From Maridesulfovibrio sp. (GTDB lineage Bacteria > Desulfobacterota > Desulfovibrionia > Desulfovibrionales > Desulfovibrionaceae), in the NCBI RefSeq assembly GCF_963666665.1, contig NZ_OY762999.1, positions 2,237,501 through 2,301,500 of the forward strand: a DNA stretch of 64,000 nt. Direction: 5' to 3'. Position 1 is the first letter of the stretch. Every line of letters begins with the position of its first letter. Position numbers and translations under genes: made by a program. Positions 17,011 through 26,562 of the stretch are shown one piece after another. The notes below the pieces were generated by a model that was not told where the DNA came from, ran no database searches, and was given only the letters and a program-made list of their open reading frames with translations.

Positions 17011-17994
17011 TTATTCTAAAGTAAATCCAAAATCACCCTGCCCTTCATTCTTGTCAGCTTTGGGGACTCCGTCCTTACCTTTTACCTTACCGAAAACACT
17101 CATGGCTGTTCCGACCATGGAAGCTACATCTCCTGCTTCGGCAGGGAGAATCAATGTGGTGGATTGACGGGCCAGACCTTCGAAGGCTTCCACGTAACGC
17201 TCGGCAATCCTCAGTGAAGCAGCATCTGCCCCACCAGCACTGTTCAACGTTTCCCCTACAGTCAGCAAAGCCTTGGCTGTAGCATCGGCCACAGTAGTAA
17301 TAGCTTCCGCTTTACCACGAGCTTCGTTCATAAGTCTTTCGCGTTCGCCCTCACTTTTAAGGACTTCATCAAGCTTGGCAGCTTCGGCCCTGTTGATTAT
17401 GGCCTGTTTTTCACCTTCACTGCGTGCAATATCCGCCCGCTTCTGACGTTCGGCAATCATCTGGGTTTCCATCGCCGCCTTAACACTGTCCGGCGGGGTG
17501 ATATCCTTAATCTCGTAACGTAAAACCTTAATACCCCACGAAGCAGCGGCAGCATCAATAGCTTCAACCACCTGTGCGTTTATGGAATCACGTTCTTCAA
17601 AAGTCTTATCAAGAGCAAGCTTACCAACACAGGAACGAAGCGCTGTCTGCGCTAGTTGCGAAGCAGCGTATCGATAATTGTCGATACCGTAGGCTGCGGC
17701 CTTGGAATCCTGAACTTCTATAAAAATAAGCCCATCCACTACAACACTTACATTATCACTTGTGATACAAGTCTGCGGCAAAGTATCAAGCGCTTCTTCC
17801 TTGAGTGAGCATTCATAAGCCACACGATCAAGAAAAGGAAAAAGAAAGTGGAACCCTGCTCCAAGCGTCACCCGGTACTTGCCGAGCCTTTCCACTATTG
17901 CTTCTGTTTTCTGGGGAACAATCCGAATAGACTTTATAATTATTACCACCAAAACCACAGCAATTAATATAACTGCAATCAATGCGGGAGCCAT
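17011..17994 (-). CDS. SPFH/stomatin-family protein (QmcA-like paraslipin)
   Basis: A 327-residue protein with an N-terminal membrane anchor (residues 3-22), an SPFH domain (25-190) with KTEAIVERLGKYRVTL and EVQDSKAAAYGIDNYRYAA, then a long Ala/Glu/Lys coiled coil (190-250) with EGEKQAIINRAEAA. These proteins oligomerise into membrane-microdomain scaffolds that regulate proteases. It lies 16 bases downstream of an NfeD gene; the NfeD-stomatin pair is a widespread functional unit. Confidence 0.93.
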   Translation of the reverse strand: MAPALIAVILIAVVLVVIIIKSIRIVPQKTEAIVERLGKYRVTLGAGFHFLFPFLDRVAYECSLKEEALDTLPQTCITSDNVSVVVDGLIFIEVQDSKAAAYGIDNYRYAASQLAQTALRSCVGKLALDKTFEERDSINAQVVEAIDAAAASWGIKVLRYEIKDITPPDSVKAAMETQMIAERQKRADIARSEGEKQAIINRAEAAKLDEVLKSEGERERLMNEARGKAEAITTVADATAKALLTVGETLNSAGGADAASLRIAERYVEAFEGLARQSTTLILPAEAGDVASMVGTAMSVFGKVKGKDGVPKADKNEGQGDFGFTLE

Positions 17995-18010
17995 AGCACA
18001 ACCTCAACTG

Positions 18011-18469
18011 TCAAAATTTTTCCACAAAAAAAGAAGTCTTACTTTTGTCAGCCCATGAAACAATTCGTACTTTGTCACCAATCACAAAATTTTGGTCCAA
18101 CGGACAAACAGCCTTCCAGAATGAACCCCGATACTTAATCTGACCAAATCCGTCAGAACCGAAGTCCTTACTGACTTCAGCTAATGCACCTTCCGGCGAA
18201 TTTTCATACCCATCATCAACAACATCGGATACCTGCCCCTGAAACCAGCCCATAAATGTCCGGCGCAGTATCAGCAACGATGCGACAGAAGAGAGACAGA
18301 AAACCACAACCTGCAGAATCAAAGCATCACTGTAAATAAGTGCGGCTAAAGCGGAGAGCAGACAACCAAGGCTAAAAAAAATCAAAACCATGCCCGGAAC
18401 AACAAGTTCCAGCACAGCCAGAACAAGTCCGGCAACCAGCCAAATCAGCCAGAGTGGAAAACCGTCCAC
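18011..18469 (-). CDS. NfeD-family membrane protein
   Basis: A 152-residue short NfeD protein: two to three hydrophobic helices in residues 5-75, then a C-terminal OB-like beta domain with GQIKYRGSFWKAV and the final KVRIVSW segment. It lacks the ClpP-like protease domain of long NfeD. The preferred start is GTG 18469, six bases after AAAGGAG; ATG 18493 is in frame but has no ribosome site. It partners the stomatin-like product encoded just downstream. Confidence 0.88.
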   Translation of the reverse strand: MDGFPLWLIWLVAGLVLAVLELVVPGMVLIFFSLGCLLSALAALIYSDALILQVVVFCLSSVASLLILRRTFMGWFQGQVSDVVDDGYENSPEGALAEVSKDFGSDGFGQIKYRGSFWKAVCPLDQNFVIGDKVRIVSWADKSKTSFFVEKF

Positions 18470-18690
18470 AAAGATCTCCTTTGATTTGAGCATTCACGAT
18501 AATCAACATTACCAACAGCTATATAAAATCATTATCACAATAAAACCAGTTCGTTCAATATAAATTCATTAATCTGCATATACCACATCCCTTGCTAATT
18601 TTTTTTAATTAATCTTAATTAAACTTTATTTTGGAACAAACATTGCTTATTTCAGCCCATTGAAAACACAAATTTGACATGGAGACAGCA

Positions 18691-20520
18691 ATGCAGGTTA
18701 TCATTCTAGCAGCCGGAAGAGGACAAAGACTAAGTCCCATTACGGATGATGTTCCCAAGCCACTGGTCGAAGTCAATGGATGCCCTCTGATCGTTAACGC
18801 CTTGGAGATACTGTCAAAGCATCCGGTTGAGCGGTTTATTATTGTAGAAGGGTACAAATCTGAGCAGCTTCATGAAAGGCTGGGTGACAGCTACAACGGT
18901 ATTGAAATTGTCTACGTGCGCAACGCGGAGTGGGACAAGACCAACAATATCCACTCCCTGTGGCTGACCCGCGAATTATGGGACAGAAACACCATTCTTC
19001 TGGAATGTGATATTTTCTTTGAGCCGGGACTGATTGAAGCGTTGCTCGAAGAGCCGTTTGCCAATGCTGTTATGGTCGATCATTTCCAGCCCCATATGGA
19101 CGGAACAGTGGTGGAACTCTCACCCGACCGCAAGAACATTACCCGGCTGATCCCCGGCAAAGATCAGGATGAAAATTTCAATTTTACAGATAAATACAAG
19201 ACGGTAAACATATACACTTTTACTGAAGATTTTCTTCAGAATATTTTCCTCCCCACCATTGATCTCTATGTAAAAATGAACGGCCAGAATGAGTATTATG
19301 AACTGGTTCTGGGTGTGATCATCTTCATGGGCAGCAAAGAACTTAAAGCCAAGATATGCAATTCTCACCGCTGGTTTGAAATTGATGACTTTACCGACCT
19401 GCAACGGGCCGAGGCATATGTAACCGATGATAGATCCCTACTGGAAAAGGTTCGCAAAAAATACGGCGGATACTGGCGTTACGACTTTACGGATTTTGAA
19501 TATCTCTACAATCCGTATTTTCCGAACCAAAACCTTTATAATGAACTGCGCCTGAACCTGACCGACCTGCTCGGCAACTATCCTTCGGGCCAGCAGGAAA
19601 TCAACCTCAGCCTTGCGAACTGGGCTAAAATTGATGAATCCATGCTCGCCGTTGCAAACGGTGGTTCAGAACTGATTGAACTCCTGCGTCAAAAAATCAA
19701 CAAGGTCACTTTGCTTCAGCCTTCATTTGATGAGTATGCACGAAACCTTAAGCCGGAGCAGATTCATGCTATTCCGCCCTGTCCGCAAAGCCTGACCCAG
19801 ACTCCGGCAACAATTATCAAAGAAGTAAAATCAAGCGGATCCAATGCACTGGTTATCGTCAATCCCGGCAACCCTACCGGAACACGATTTAAACCCGCAG
19901 AACTGCGTTACATGTTCGAAGAGTTGCGTGAGCTTGATATGATTATCCTTGACGAATCATTTGCCGATTTCATCGGTACCGGGCGTGACACCACCCTTCT
20001 CGATGAGCTGGATAAATATCCGAATGTGATCATTCTGCGCAGTTTGAGCAAAGACCTCGGCGTTCCGGGAATCAGGCTTGGTTACATTGCAAGTACTGAC
20101 CGGGAACTCATTAAAGAAATACGCACGGCCCTGCCTATCTGGCATATCAACTCCGTTGCCCAATATTTTCTGGATATTCTCCCTAAATATCGCAGCGATT
20201 ACGCTTTAGCCCGCGCCAAAGTGATTGAAGCGCGAGATGAAATGGGCGAAATGTTGAACGCAATTCCAACCCTGAGGGTTATCCCTTCATTCGCGAACTA
20301 TTTCTGCTGTGAACTTCCTGAGGGAGTTTCTTCCGAATATGTTCAGGAACAATTATTCATGAATTACAAAATGCTGGTTAAAGACCTCGGCAATAAGCAA
20401 GGACTTCCCGAAGGACGCTACCTGCGGCTTGCGGTTAAAACTCCCGAGGAAAACCGCATGCTGGTTGATGCCCTGACCACAACACTTGCTGACAATATAC
20501 TCACTTCTCAAACAGCATAA
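18691..20520 (+). CDS. Nucleotidyltransferase-aminotransferase fusion (PntC-like)
   Basis: A 609-residue two-domain protein. Residues 1-240 are a sugar/choline-phosphate-type nucleotidyltransferase: LAAGRGQRLSPITDDVPKPL is the NTP-binding signature, and LLECDIFFE holds a metal-binding Asp. Residues 260-605 are a fold-type I PLP aminotransferase of the HisC/CobD kind: NPGNPTGT, the PLP-contacting Asp in ILDESFADF, and the Schiff-base Lys in LRSLSKDLGVPGIRLGY. From memory, the same fusion occurs in PntC, which makes CMP-2-aminoethylphosphonate with a linked transaminase; LicC-type CDP-choline synthesis is the alternative. No phosphonate-forming pepM is in the window. ATG 18691 is chosen because GGAG lies six bases upstream; ATG 18679 overlaps that site. 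It is followed after 12 bases by a methyltransferase gene. Confidence 0.85.
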   Translation: MQVIILAAGRGQRLSPITDDVPKPLVEVNGCPLIVNALEILSKHPVERFIIVEGYKSEQLHERLGDSYNGIEIVYVRNAEWDKTNNIHSLWLTRELWDRNTILLECDIFFEPGLIEALLEEPFANAVMVDHFQPHMDGTVVELSPDRKNITRLIPGKDQDENFNFTDKYKTVNIYTFTEDFLQNIFLPTIDLYVKMNGQNEYYELVLGVIIFMGSKELKAKICNSHRWFEIDDFTDLQRAEAYVTDDRSLLEKVRKKYGGYWRYDFTDFEYLYNPYFPNQNLYNELRLNLTDLLGNYPSGQQEINLSLANWAKIDESMLAVANGGSELIELLRQKINKVTLLQPSFDEYARNLKPEQIHAIPPCPQSLTQTPATIIKEVKSSGSNALVIVNPGNPTGTRFKPAELRYMFEELRELDMIILDESFADFIGTGRDTTLLDELDKYPNVIILRSLSKDLGVPGIRLGYIASTDRELIKEIRTALPIWHINSVAQYFLDILPKYRSDYALARAKVIEARDEMGEMLNAIPTLRVIPSFANYFCCELPEGVSSEYVQEQLFMNYKMLVKDLGNKQGLPEGRYLRLAVKTPEENRMLVDALTTTLADNILTSQTA

Positions 20521-20532
20521 GGGAGAGATTAA

Positions 20533-21246
20533 ATGAACATTTCTACTGAAAATAAATGGCACGAGGTATGGACCCGCAAAGGGACTGAAAACGGCGACTC
20601 CCTTGAAGACCTGATGAAAGCAGACGGTTTTGACACAGGAACAGGAGCAATTTCAGTTGATGACTGGATGAAAACTTCAGCAGATATAAAAAACAGACTG
20701 GAAACCGATAAGGCTTCAAAGATTCTGGAAGTGGGCTGCGGTGCCGGGGCAATGCTATACACCTTCCGCAATTCCGGACCGGAACTTTACGGCGCAGATT
20801 ACTCTGAAACACTGATCCAAAAAGCCACATCCGCAATCCCTGAATTGAATGGCAAAGCTTGCGAAGCTTCAGCACTCGGTTTTGCGGACAACATGTTCGA
20901 AGCTGTTTTTTCCCACGGAGTATTCTTCTACTTCCGGGACCTCAACTATGCAGAGAAGGCCATGGATGAAATCTTGCGTGTTCTAACTCGCGACGGGAAA
21001 ATATTCATTCTCGATGTTCCTGATCTTGCAAAACGCGACCTATGCGAAAACTTCAGGCGCAATGTCGTTTATGCCGGGGAAGAATATCCGACAGCAGAAG
21101 ACAGCCCCTACCGCCATCTTTACTATCCGAAAGAATGGTTTCACGAATACGGTCAAAAACACGGCATGAAGGTCCAGACCTTTGATCAGGATCTCGAAAG
21201 TTATCCTATGTCCCCATACCGTTTTAATGCTTTGCTGACTTTCTAG
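20533..21246 (+). CDS. Class I SAM-dependent methyltransferase
   Basis: A 237-residue protein with motif I ILEVGCGAGAML (about 58-69), an acidic residue at the end of strand 2 (LYGADYSE) and post-motif regions EASALGFADNMFE and IFILDVPD. The N-terminal ENKWHEVWTRKG resembles the family of small-molecule methyltransferases found in surface polysaccharide and lipid clusters. Start ATG 20533 has GGGAGAG upstream. It is the middle gene of a three-gene unit, so its substrate is probably the head group made by the upstream fusion enzyme or its glycan acceptor. Confidence 0.88.
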   Translation: MNISTENKWHEVWTRKGTENGDSLEDLMKADGFDTGTGAISVDDWMKTSADIKNRLETDKASKILEVGCGAGAMLYTFRNSGPELYGADYSETLIQKATSAIPELNGKACEASALGFADNMFEAVFSHGVFFYFRDLNYAEKAMDEILRVLTRDGKIFILDVPDLAKRDLCENFRRNVVYAGEEYPTAEDSPYRHLYYPKEWFHEYGQKHGMKVQTFDQDLESYPMSPYRFNALLTF

Positions 21247-21268
21247 TTTCTGAACGAGGCCTCTTCAA

Positions 21269-23941
21269 ATGAAAAACATCATCTGGATCGTAATTGACAC
21301 CCTGAGATCGGACATGCTGGCATCATGTCTTTCCGAAACAGCCGTCTACAATGAAATTGACGAAATAATTGAACAGGGCATCCTGTTTACTGATGTCATG
21401 ACCAGCGGCGGTTCTACCAGAATCTCCGCACCTTCGTATTTCTCATCCCTGCGCCCCGGACTGACCGGGATGATTCATCACGGAGTACAGACCATCCGTA
21501 ATTTCAAAGACGATGTCCTGACCGTTACCGAGTATTTCAAACATTACGGTTACCAGACCTTCCGCTGGGATGACAGCAGCCTAGACTCCTGCCAGCCTAA
21601 ACGAGGATTTGATGTATTTGAATCCGGCTATCCCACCCTTGAACACACTCCGCACCGAAATTACGACAATGATAGGCGCGATGCTTTCATTGCCAGAGTC
21701 AGGCAAAGCAAGAAACCTTTCTTCGTCAATTTCCACCTTGATTATATCCACGATTTCGGAGGCAACCAGAAGACCAGCTGGACTACCGATGAATACCTCA
21801 AAGTTGTGTCCCGACAAGCAAAGGATTTTAAAGCACTCTGGGATAAAATTGCCCCCGGACCGGAAGATATCGTTGTTGTGACTTCCGATCATGGCTGTGT
21901 TTTAGATGAGAACTACATTGAATATGACAAAAGCATGCCATGGGGCTTTGCCAATAACAAAACACGCGTATTTGCGTCCTTTATTGCCGAAGGGCTTACC
22001 CCGTCTAAAAAGCATGAGCTAATCCGCTCAATAGACATCGCACCGACCCTGCTCGACCTTGCACTGGGCAAAGAAATGAAAGCGCAGGGCATCAGCCTGA
22101 AATCCGTGCTCCAAGGCGGCCCTGTTCCGGAACTGATCGGCATATCCGAACGCAACGTCAGTTTCGATGTAACGAGTGTCACCGACTATGCCTGCGTTCG
22201 AAAGCAGGACTGGGCTTTCTACTTCCATAAAGGCGAACCGATGGCCCTGTATGACAACTCAGAAGGAACCAATGTAACGGACCATATGGGAGAAGGCTTG
22301 CCTGTCGAAGAGGAGTTGCTCAATTTTTATAGAGAACTGGTTCTTGAAGGACCGCAGACAGCCACTGAGCTCTATGAGCAAGCAGGTCTTTCAATTTCCG
22401 ATATCAGAAGCGAAGTTGAGGCTAGCATCCTGCTTCCTGTATATATATGGAATGATGAAGTAAGATTATGTATCGACGCTCTGCTCGACCAAATTCTAAA
22501 CACGGAACTGATTCTGCTGGATGCTGATGGCAGTGGTGAAGTGGAAAAGGAAATAAAAGCAAAATACAACGATCGCCTTTATCTGCTTCATGTTGACGCA
22601 AAAGATCTTCCCTTGCAAAAAATGCTGAATAAAGGGTTGGAATTGGCGAAAGCACCTTTTACGGTTACAGCTTCGCCGGATTGCCAATACACGGAGAATT
22701 TCTGCTACAGCCTGCGTGAAATGTTTTTATCTAAAACAGATACAGTACTCAGTTACCCGAACATGAAAAGGCTCATCAGTGACAACCGGGAAATGGAATA
22801 CATTGGTAATGACGACTGTTTTGATGAGCTTATGTTTTCCCGGCTCGGTTCTATTTTTGAGCATAAGACCGCTACTGCAGCCTATTCACTGCCGCATTTC
22901 AACGAAGTAGGCGCTTGCGCAATGTTTGAAACAGAAACCCTGCGTAATGCCGGTGGATTTTCTGCGAGCGCAACAGATGTGCTGGCAAAAACATGGCACA
23001 AGCTGAATAGACTGGGCAGGGTCAGACATGTAAACAAAGGGCTGGTTATCTCTAAAGACAGGACCATCCTAAGACCTGTCATCCCGACTCCTGAGAAAGA
23101 GCATGGCCTCAAAGTAAGCATCATTGTTCCTCTTAATGGTGCAGCAGATCACAAATTGTTGCCCATGTTTCTGACCATGCTATCCAAGCAAACAGAAAAA
23201 TCGATCGAAGTGCTTTTGCTCAACCAAACTGCCGATGCGAACATCATCACCGCTCTTGCAAACAACTTCCCGGAACTGAATATCAGGACGATCAACCGTA
23301 CAGGTGAATTTCATGATTTACTTAACAGCGGGCTGTATGCAGCCAGAGGCAAATACATTTTCTGGTCAGACATTTCCGATAAACTTCTGCCCCATTGCCT
23401 GAGTTCACTGTTGAAACAAATAGACTACAAAACCGATGTTACAGCCGTTAAATGCGGACACTTCCTGCAAAACGCCAGCAATATGGCTAATGATGTCCAA
23501 CCCATGGGACAAGTTCGGGAAATGCTATGTGAAGTTTGCGACCTCAGAGGGTTGCTTTACAAACGCAGACTGCACAATGACATTGGTATTTTCAGAGCTC
23601 CCAATGACAACGAGCAGGGGTGGTACATGTGTGTTCGTCTTGCACTTGTTAAGCCGTTTGAAATCATCGAAGAGCCGCTGATCATTGCAGGCAGGACTTT
23701 TCAGTTCAATATGCAGCCCTCCATAGAATCATATCACCGGATACTGCGCAGCTCCATAAGCTCCATGGGCAATACGATTGATCTGGTAAGGCTTTATGAA
23801 GACGACTTCCGTCACCACCGAGCAGATCAAGCCCGTTATATCCTTGAAGACGAAATGATGCTTACCCTGGAATTGATCAACAAAAGCGGTATCAACTCCG
23901 GGGCATTACTCCGTGTCCCAAAAGTCCAAATAGCAAAATAA
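21269..23941 (+). CDS. Alkaline-phosphatase-superfamily hydrolase/transferase fused to GT2 glycosyltransferase
   Basis: An 890-residue fusion. Residues 1-380 form a sulfatase-like alkaline phosphatase superfamily domain: IVIDTLRSDML with metal-binding Asp, VVTSDHG with a metal Asp-His pair, and HFHL-like NFHLDYIHD. At the nucleophile site, where sulfatases have C/S-X-P-X-R, it reads SAPSY, so the Arg needed for formylglycine sulfatases is missing and a Ser/Thr nucleophile as in phosphoethanolamine transferases is possible. Residues 395-600 look like a decayed GT2 domain; 610-870 contain a clearer GT2-like start (LKVSIIVPLNGAADHK) with SDISDKLLP in place of the DXD motif. Twenty-two bases after the methyltransferase gene. 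Probable role: attaching a modified group to a surface glycan. Confidence 0.8.
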   Translation: MKNIIWIVIDTLRSDMLASCLSETAVYNEIDEIIEQGILFTDVMTSGGSTRISAPSYFSSLRPGLTGMIHHGVQTIRNFKDDVLTVTEYFKHYGYQTFRWDDSSLDSCQPKRGFDVFESGYPTLEHTPHRNYDNDRRDAFIARVRQSKKPFFVNFHLDYIHDFGGNQKTSWTTDEYLKVVSRQAKDFKALWDKIAPGPEDIVVVTSDHGCVLDENYIEYDKSMPWGFANNKTRVFASFIAEGLTPSKKHELIRSIDIAPTLLDLALGKEMKAQGISLKSVLQGGPVPELIGISERNVSFDVTSVTDYACVRKQDWAFYFHKGEPMALYDNSEGTNVTDHMGEGLPVEEELLNFYRELVLEGPQTATELYEQAGLSISDIRSEVEASILLPVYIWNDEVRLCIDALLDQILNTELILLDADGSGEVEKEIKAKYNDRLYLLHVDAKDLPLQKMLNKGLELAKAPFTVTASPDCQYTENFCYSLREMFLSKTDTVLSYPNMKRLISDNREMEYIGNDDCFDELMFSRLGSIFEHKTATAAYSLPHFNEVGACAMFETETLRNAGGFSASATDVLAKTWHKLNRLGRVRHVNKGLVISKDRTILRPVIPTPEKEHGLKVSIIVPLNGAADHKLLPMFLTMLSKQTEKSIEVLLLNQTADANIITALANNFPELNIRTINRTGEFHDLLNSGLYAARGKYIFWSDISDKLLPHCLSSLLKQIDYKTDVTAVKCGHFLQNASNMANDVQPMGQVREMLCEVCDLRGLLYKRRLHNDIGIFRAPNDNEQGWYMCVRLALVKPFEIIEEPLIIAGRTFQFNMQPSIESYHRILRSSISSMGNTIDLVRLYEDDFRHHRADQARYILEDEMMLTLELINKSGINSGALLRVPKVQIAK

Positions 23942-23978
23942 AATTCCATCTCCCCTGCGCCCAATACAGAGAATCGAT

Positions 23979-24013
23979 GATCCCGGATCGGCTTTTGCCG
24001 ATCCGGGATCTTT
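23979..24013 (+). terminator. Intrinsic terminator of the surface-modification cluster
   Basis: Fourteen-bp perfect stem GATCCCGGATCGGC (23979-23992) with complement 23997-24010, loop TTTT, followed by TTTCATT. Confidence 0.85.
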
Positions 24014-24144
24014 CATTGAATAGCCGCCCGCTGTTTCCCGCGTACCAGAACCGACACAAGTATTCTCATACAGCTTGGAATCAGACATTCTTGTACAACT
24101 ATTTCATCAGCTACATTGTAAAAAAACAGTTCTTATGTTGAAAT

Positions 24145-26538
24145 ATGAGGATGAAAAACTATTGTCTGCTCTATATTATGTTGCTTGCCCTGCTTCTTTG
24201 CCCTACCCACGCTGCGGCTAAAAAACCGGACTGGGTAAAAGGATTAAAGAAAGGACAATCCTGCCTGCAACAAGAGAACTATGAATGCGCCATAAAAGCA
24301 TACTCCAAAACGCTGAAACAAATTCCCCGGCGTAAAAGTGCCCGACCGCTTTTCCAGTGTTATTCGGGACTCGGCAATGCATACAAATCGCAAGCCCGCT
24401 ATGGCCTTGCCGAAGAGAATTATTTAAAAGCCTTGGAAATTGCTGAAAAAATGGGTGAAAATGATCCGGCCGGAATGATCTGCATGCGGCTGGCGGAAAT
24501 ATCCGGAAAATGGGGGGACCGTAAGTCTGTAAAAAAACACCTTAAGAAAGCTGAGCATTTTTTAAAAGACAGTAATAACACAAAAAATTTAACTGTTCTT
24601 AATACGGCTTTAGCCATATTTTATCTTAAAGAAAAAGAGCATGCTGAATCTGAAAAATATATGCTCAAAGCACTTGAGTTTGCTAATGAAAGTGCCTCTT
24701 TTAAGCTGCAATCCAAGACATGGAATAGACTTGGAAAGATCTATCTGAAAAGTAAGCAGCTTGACAAGGCCGAACATGCCTTCCTTCAGGGATTGAAAAT
24801 TAACGAACAGCTGGGAAACGAAGAAATTGTTGCTGAGAATCTGACCGACATAACAAAAATCAATATTGAGAGGCAAAATCTTGATCAGGCAAAAAGTAAT
24901 GCCGACCGTGCCCTTGCCATCAACACCCGACTGGGACGTAAAAAAAACATCGCTGATGATCTGCACCTTTTGGGAGTCATTGCTTATGATAAAGGGGACT
25001 ATAATTCAGCCATCGACTCCCTGAACAAAGCAGTTCAGATCAAAAACAAGCTGCGGGAGACAGCTCAGGGAAGCCGTAAAAGAACCTATCTTGCCAGTCA
25101 GATCAATTCATACAACAGACTTATTGATGCCTACTCCGCACGCAAAGACACATCCGGTTTCTTTGACACATTTGAAATGAGCCGGGCCCGCCAGCTTGCC
25201 GAAACAATTGGTGACAACGATACAGAAACTCATTTCTTACTACCTGAATTCCAAGAAATAATTCCAGAACAATCCGCTGTGCTTATGTTCAGCGTAACCG
25301 GTAAAAACCGTCTGCGTTTACTGGCCGTTGACCAGAATAAATCCTTAGTCAAAAGGCTGCGTTTTAAAGAATTCACAGAAGCGGTAAACCAATTTCAAAC
25401 CGTTATGACCGCTCAGCTTAACACCCAGACAACAGGGGAACGCGGCTTCAAATCTTCGAACAAGAAAAAGGTTGAAAAGCTTCCACCAATTGAAAACATC
25501 ATGGAAGCTGTGACCCGCTATCGCACCTTCCTGTCTGATCCGGCGGATATACATAAACAGGATCGCATACTTCTGGCGAAGGAACTCTACAGCCTGCTTC
25601 TTGAAGGCGCAGCACAGATAACATCCGGCAAAAAAAGACTAATAATTATACCTGACGGACCGCTGGCTTTGATTCCATTTGAAACACTGCAAACGACTTC
25701 GAATAATTATTTAGTTCAGGATTTCGAAATCGGCTATGTACAATCTGCAGCTATACTTAAAGTTCTGGGGGAAAGAAACAGCAACCGCAAAGATCTTTCC
25801 ATCATTGCACTGGGAGGAGCTGAATATGAAAAGCATAACCCTTCATCTACACCTAAAAACGTGTGTGAAGATGAGGCGCTTGATGAGAAAATAGTTATTG
25901 CTTTCAAGAACCGTCAGCCACTCAATTTTGCCTATTCATGCCTTGAACTGGATCGCTTTTCAGATCTCCCCGGCACTGCTGATGAGATTGAAAAAATATC
26001 ATCCATTTTCAAACAATCCACCTTGATTAAAGGGAGTGATGTTAACGAAAAATATCTGCGCAAACTTTCCGACAGCGGAGCTCTGAATAAGGCCGGGATA
26101 ATACATTTTGCCGTACACGGCATAGCGGTTCCCACCCGCCCGGAACTTTCAGCGCTGGTTCTTTCACGCACCCAAGGAGATGATTCAAATGATGGTTTTC
26201 TCAATGCTGCCGAAATCCGCAAACTAAAAATAGGCGCAGACTTCGTCAATCTTTCCGCATGTGAAACAGGATTGGGAGCACTTGTCCGTGGTGAGGGGGT
26301 GGTTGGGCTTACCCACGCCTTTCTCACTGCAGGAGCCGGTGCCATGTCTGTTTCCCTATGGAATGTATCAGACCGCTCAGCCGTGGACTTCATGACTGAT
26401 ATGTATGGCAAGGTCGAAAAAGGCAGCGCTTTTGAGCAAGCGCTGTCCGCCACCAAAAAAGATTTCATCAACGGCAAATTCGGGAAAAGAATGAAGAAGC
26501 CTTACTATTGGGCTCCTTTCGTGTATTATGGACGATAA
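24145..26538 (+). CDS. Secreted TPR-CHAT protein (caspase-like protease domain)
   Basis: A 797-residue protein. Signal peptide at residues 1-25; tetratricopeptide repeats from about 32 to 310 (repeated A..Y...L.... helices); a linker with FEMSRARQLAE at about 343, typical of CHAT proteins; and a C-terminal CHAT domain (about 470-797) with catalytic His in IHFAVHGIAV and catalytic Cys in NLSACETGLG. CHAT domains are caspase-fold peptidases, often fused to TPRs that recruit partners. Export of such a protein is notable. It starts a unit with a DUF4384 gene (24 bases) and a CHASE2-SpoIIE gene (8 bases). The start is either ATG 24145 or ATG 24151; neither has a strong ribosome site. Confidence 0.88.
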   Translation: MRMKNYCLLYIMLLALLLCPTHAAAKKPDWVKGLKKGQSCLQQENYECAIKAYSKTLKQIPRRKSARPLFQCYSGLGNAYKSQARYGLAEENYLKALEIAEKMGENDPAGMICMRLAEISGKWGDRKSVKKHLKKAEHFLKDSNNTKNLTVLNTALAIFYLKEKEHAESEKYMLKALEFANESASFKLQSKTWNRLGKIYLKSKQLDKAEHAFLQGLKINEQLGNEEIVAENLTDITKINIERQNLDQAKSNADRALAINTRLGRKKNIADDLHLLGVIAYDKGDYNSAIDSLNKAVQIKNKLRETAQGSRKRTYLASQINSYNRLIDAYSARKDTSGFFDTFEMSRARQLAETIGDNDTETHFLLPEFQEIIPEQSAVLMFSVTGKNRLRLLAVDQNKSLVKRLRFKEFTEAVNQFQTVMTAQLNTQTTGERGFKSSNKKKVEKLPPIENIMEAVTRYRTFLSDPADIHKQDRILLAKELYSLLLEGAAQITSGKKRLIIIPDGPLALIPFETLQTTSNNYLVQDFEIGYVQSAAILKVLGERNSNRKDLSIIALGGAEYEKHNPSSTPKNVCEDEALDEKIVIAFKNRQPLNFAYSCLELDRFSDLPGTADEIEKISSIFKQSTLIKGSDVNEKYLRKLSDSGALNKAGIIHFAVHGIAVPTRPELSALVLSRTQGDDSNDGFLNAAEIRKLKIGADFVNLSACETGLGALVRGEGVVGLTHAFLTAGAGAMSVSLWNVSDRSAVDFMTDMYGKVEKGSAFEQALSATKKDFINGKFGKRMKKPYYWAPFVYYGR

Positions 26539-26562
26539 TAACTTCAGCGGGGGTCACACTTT

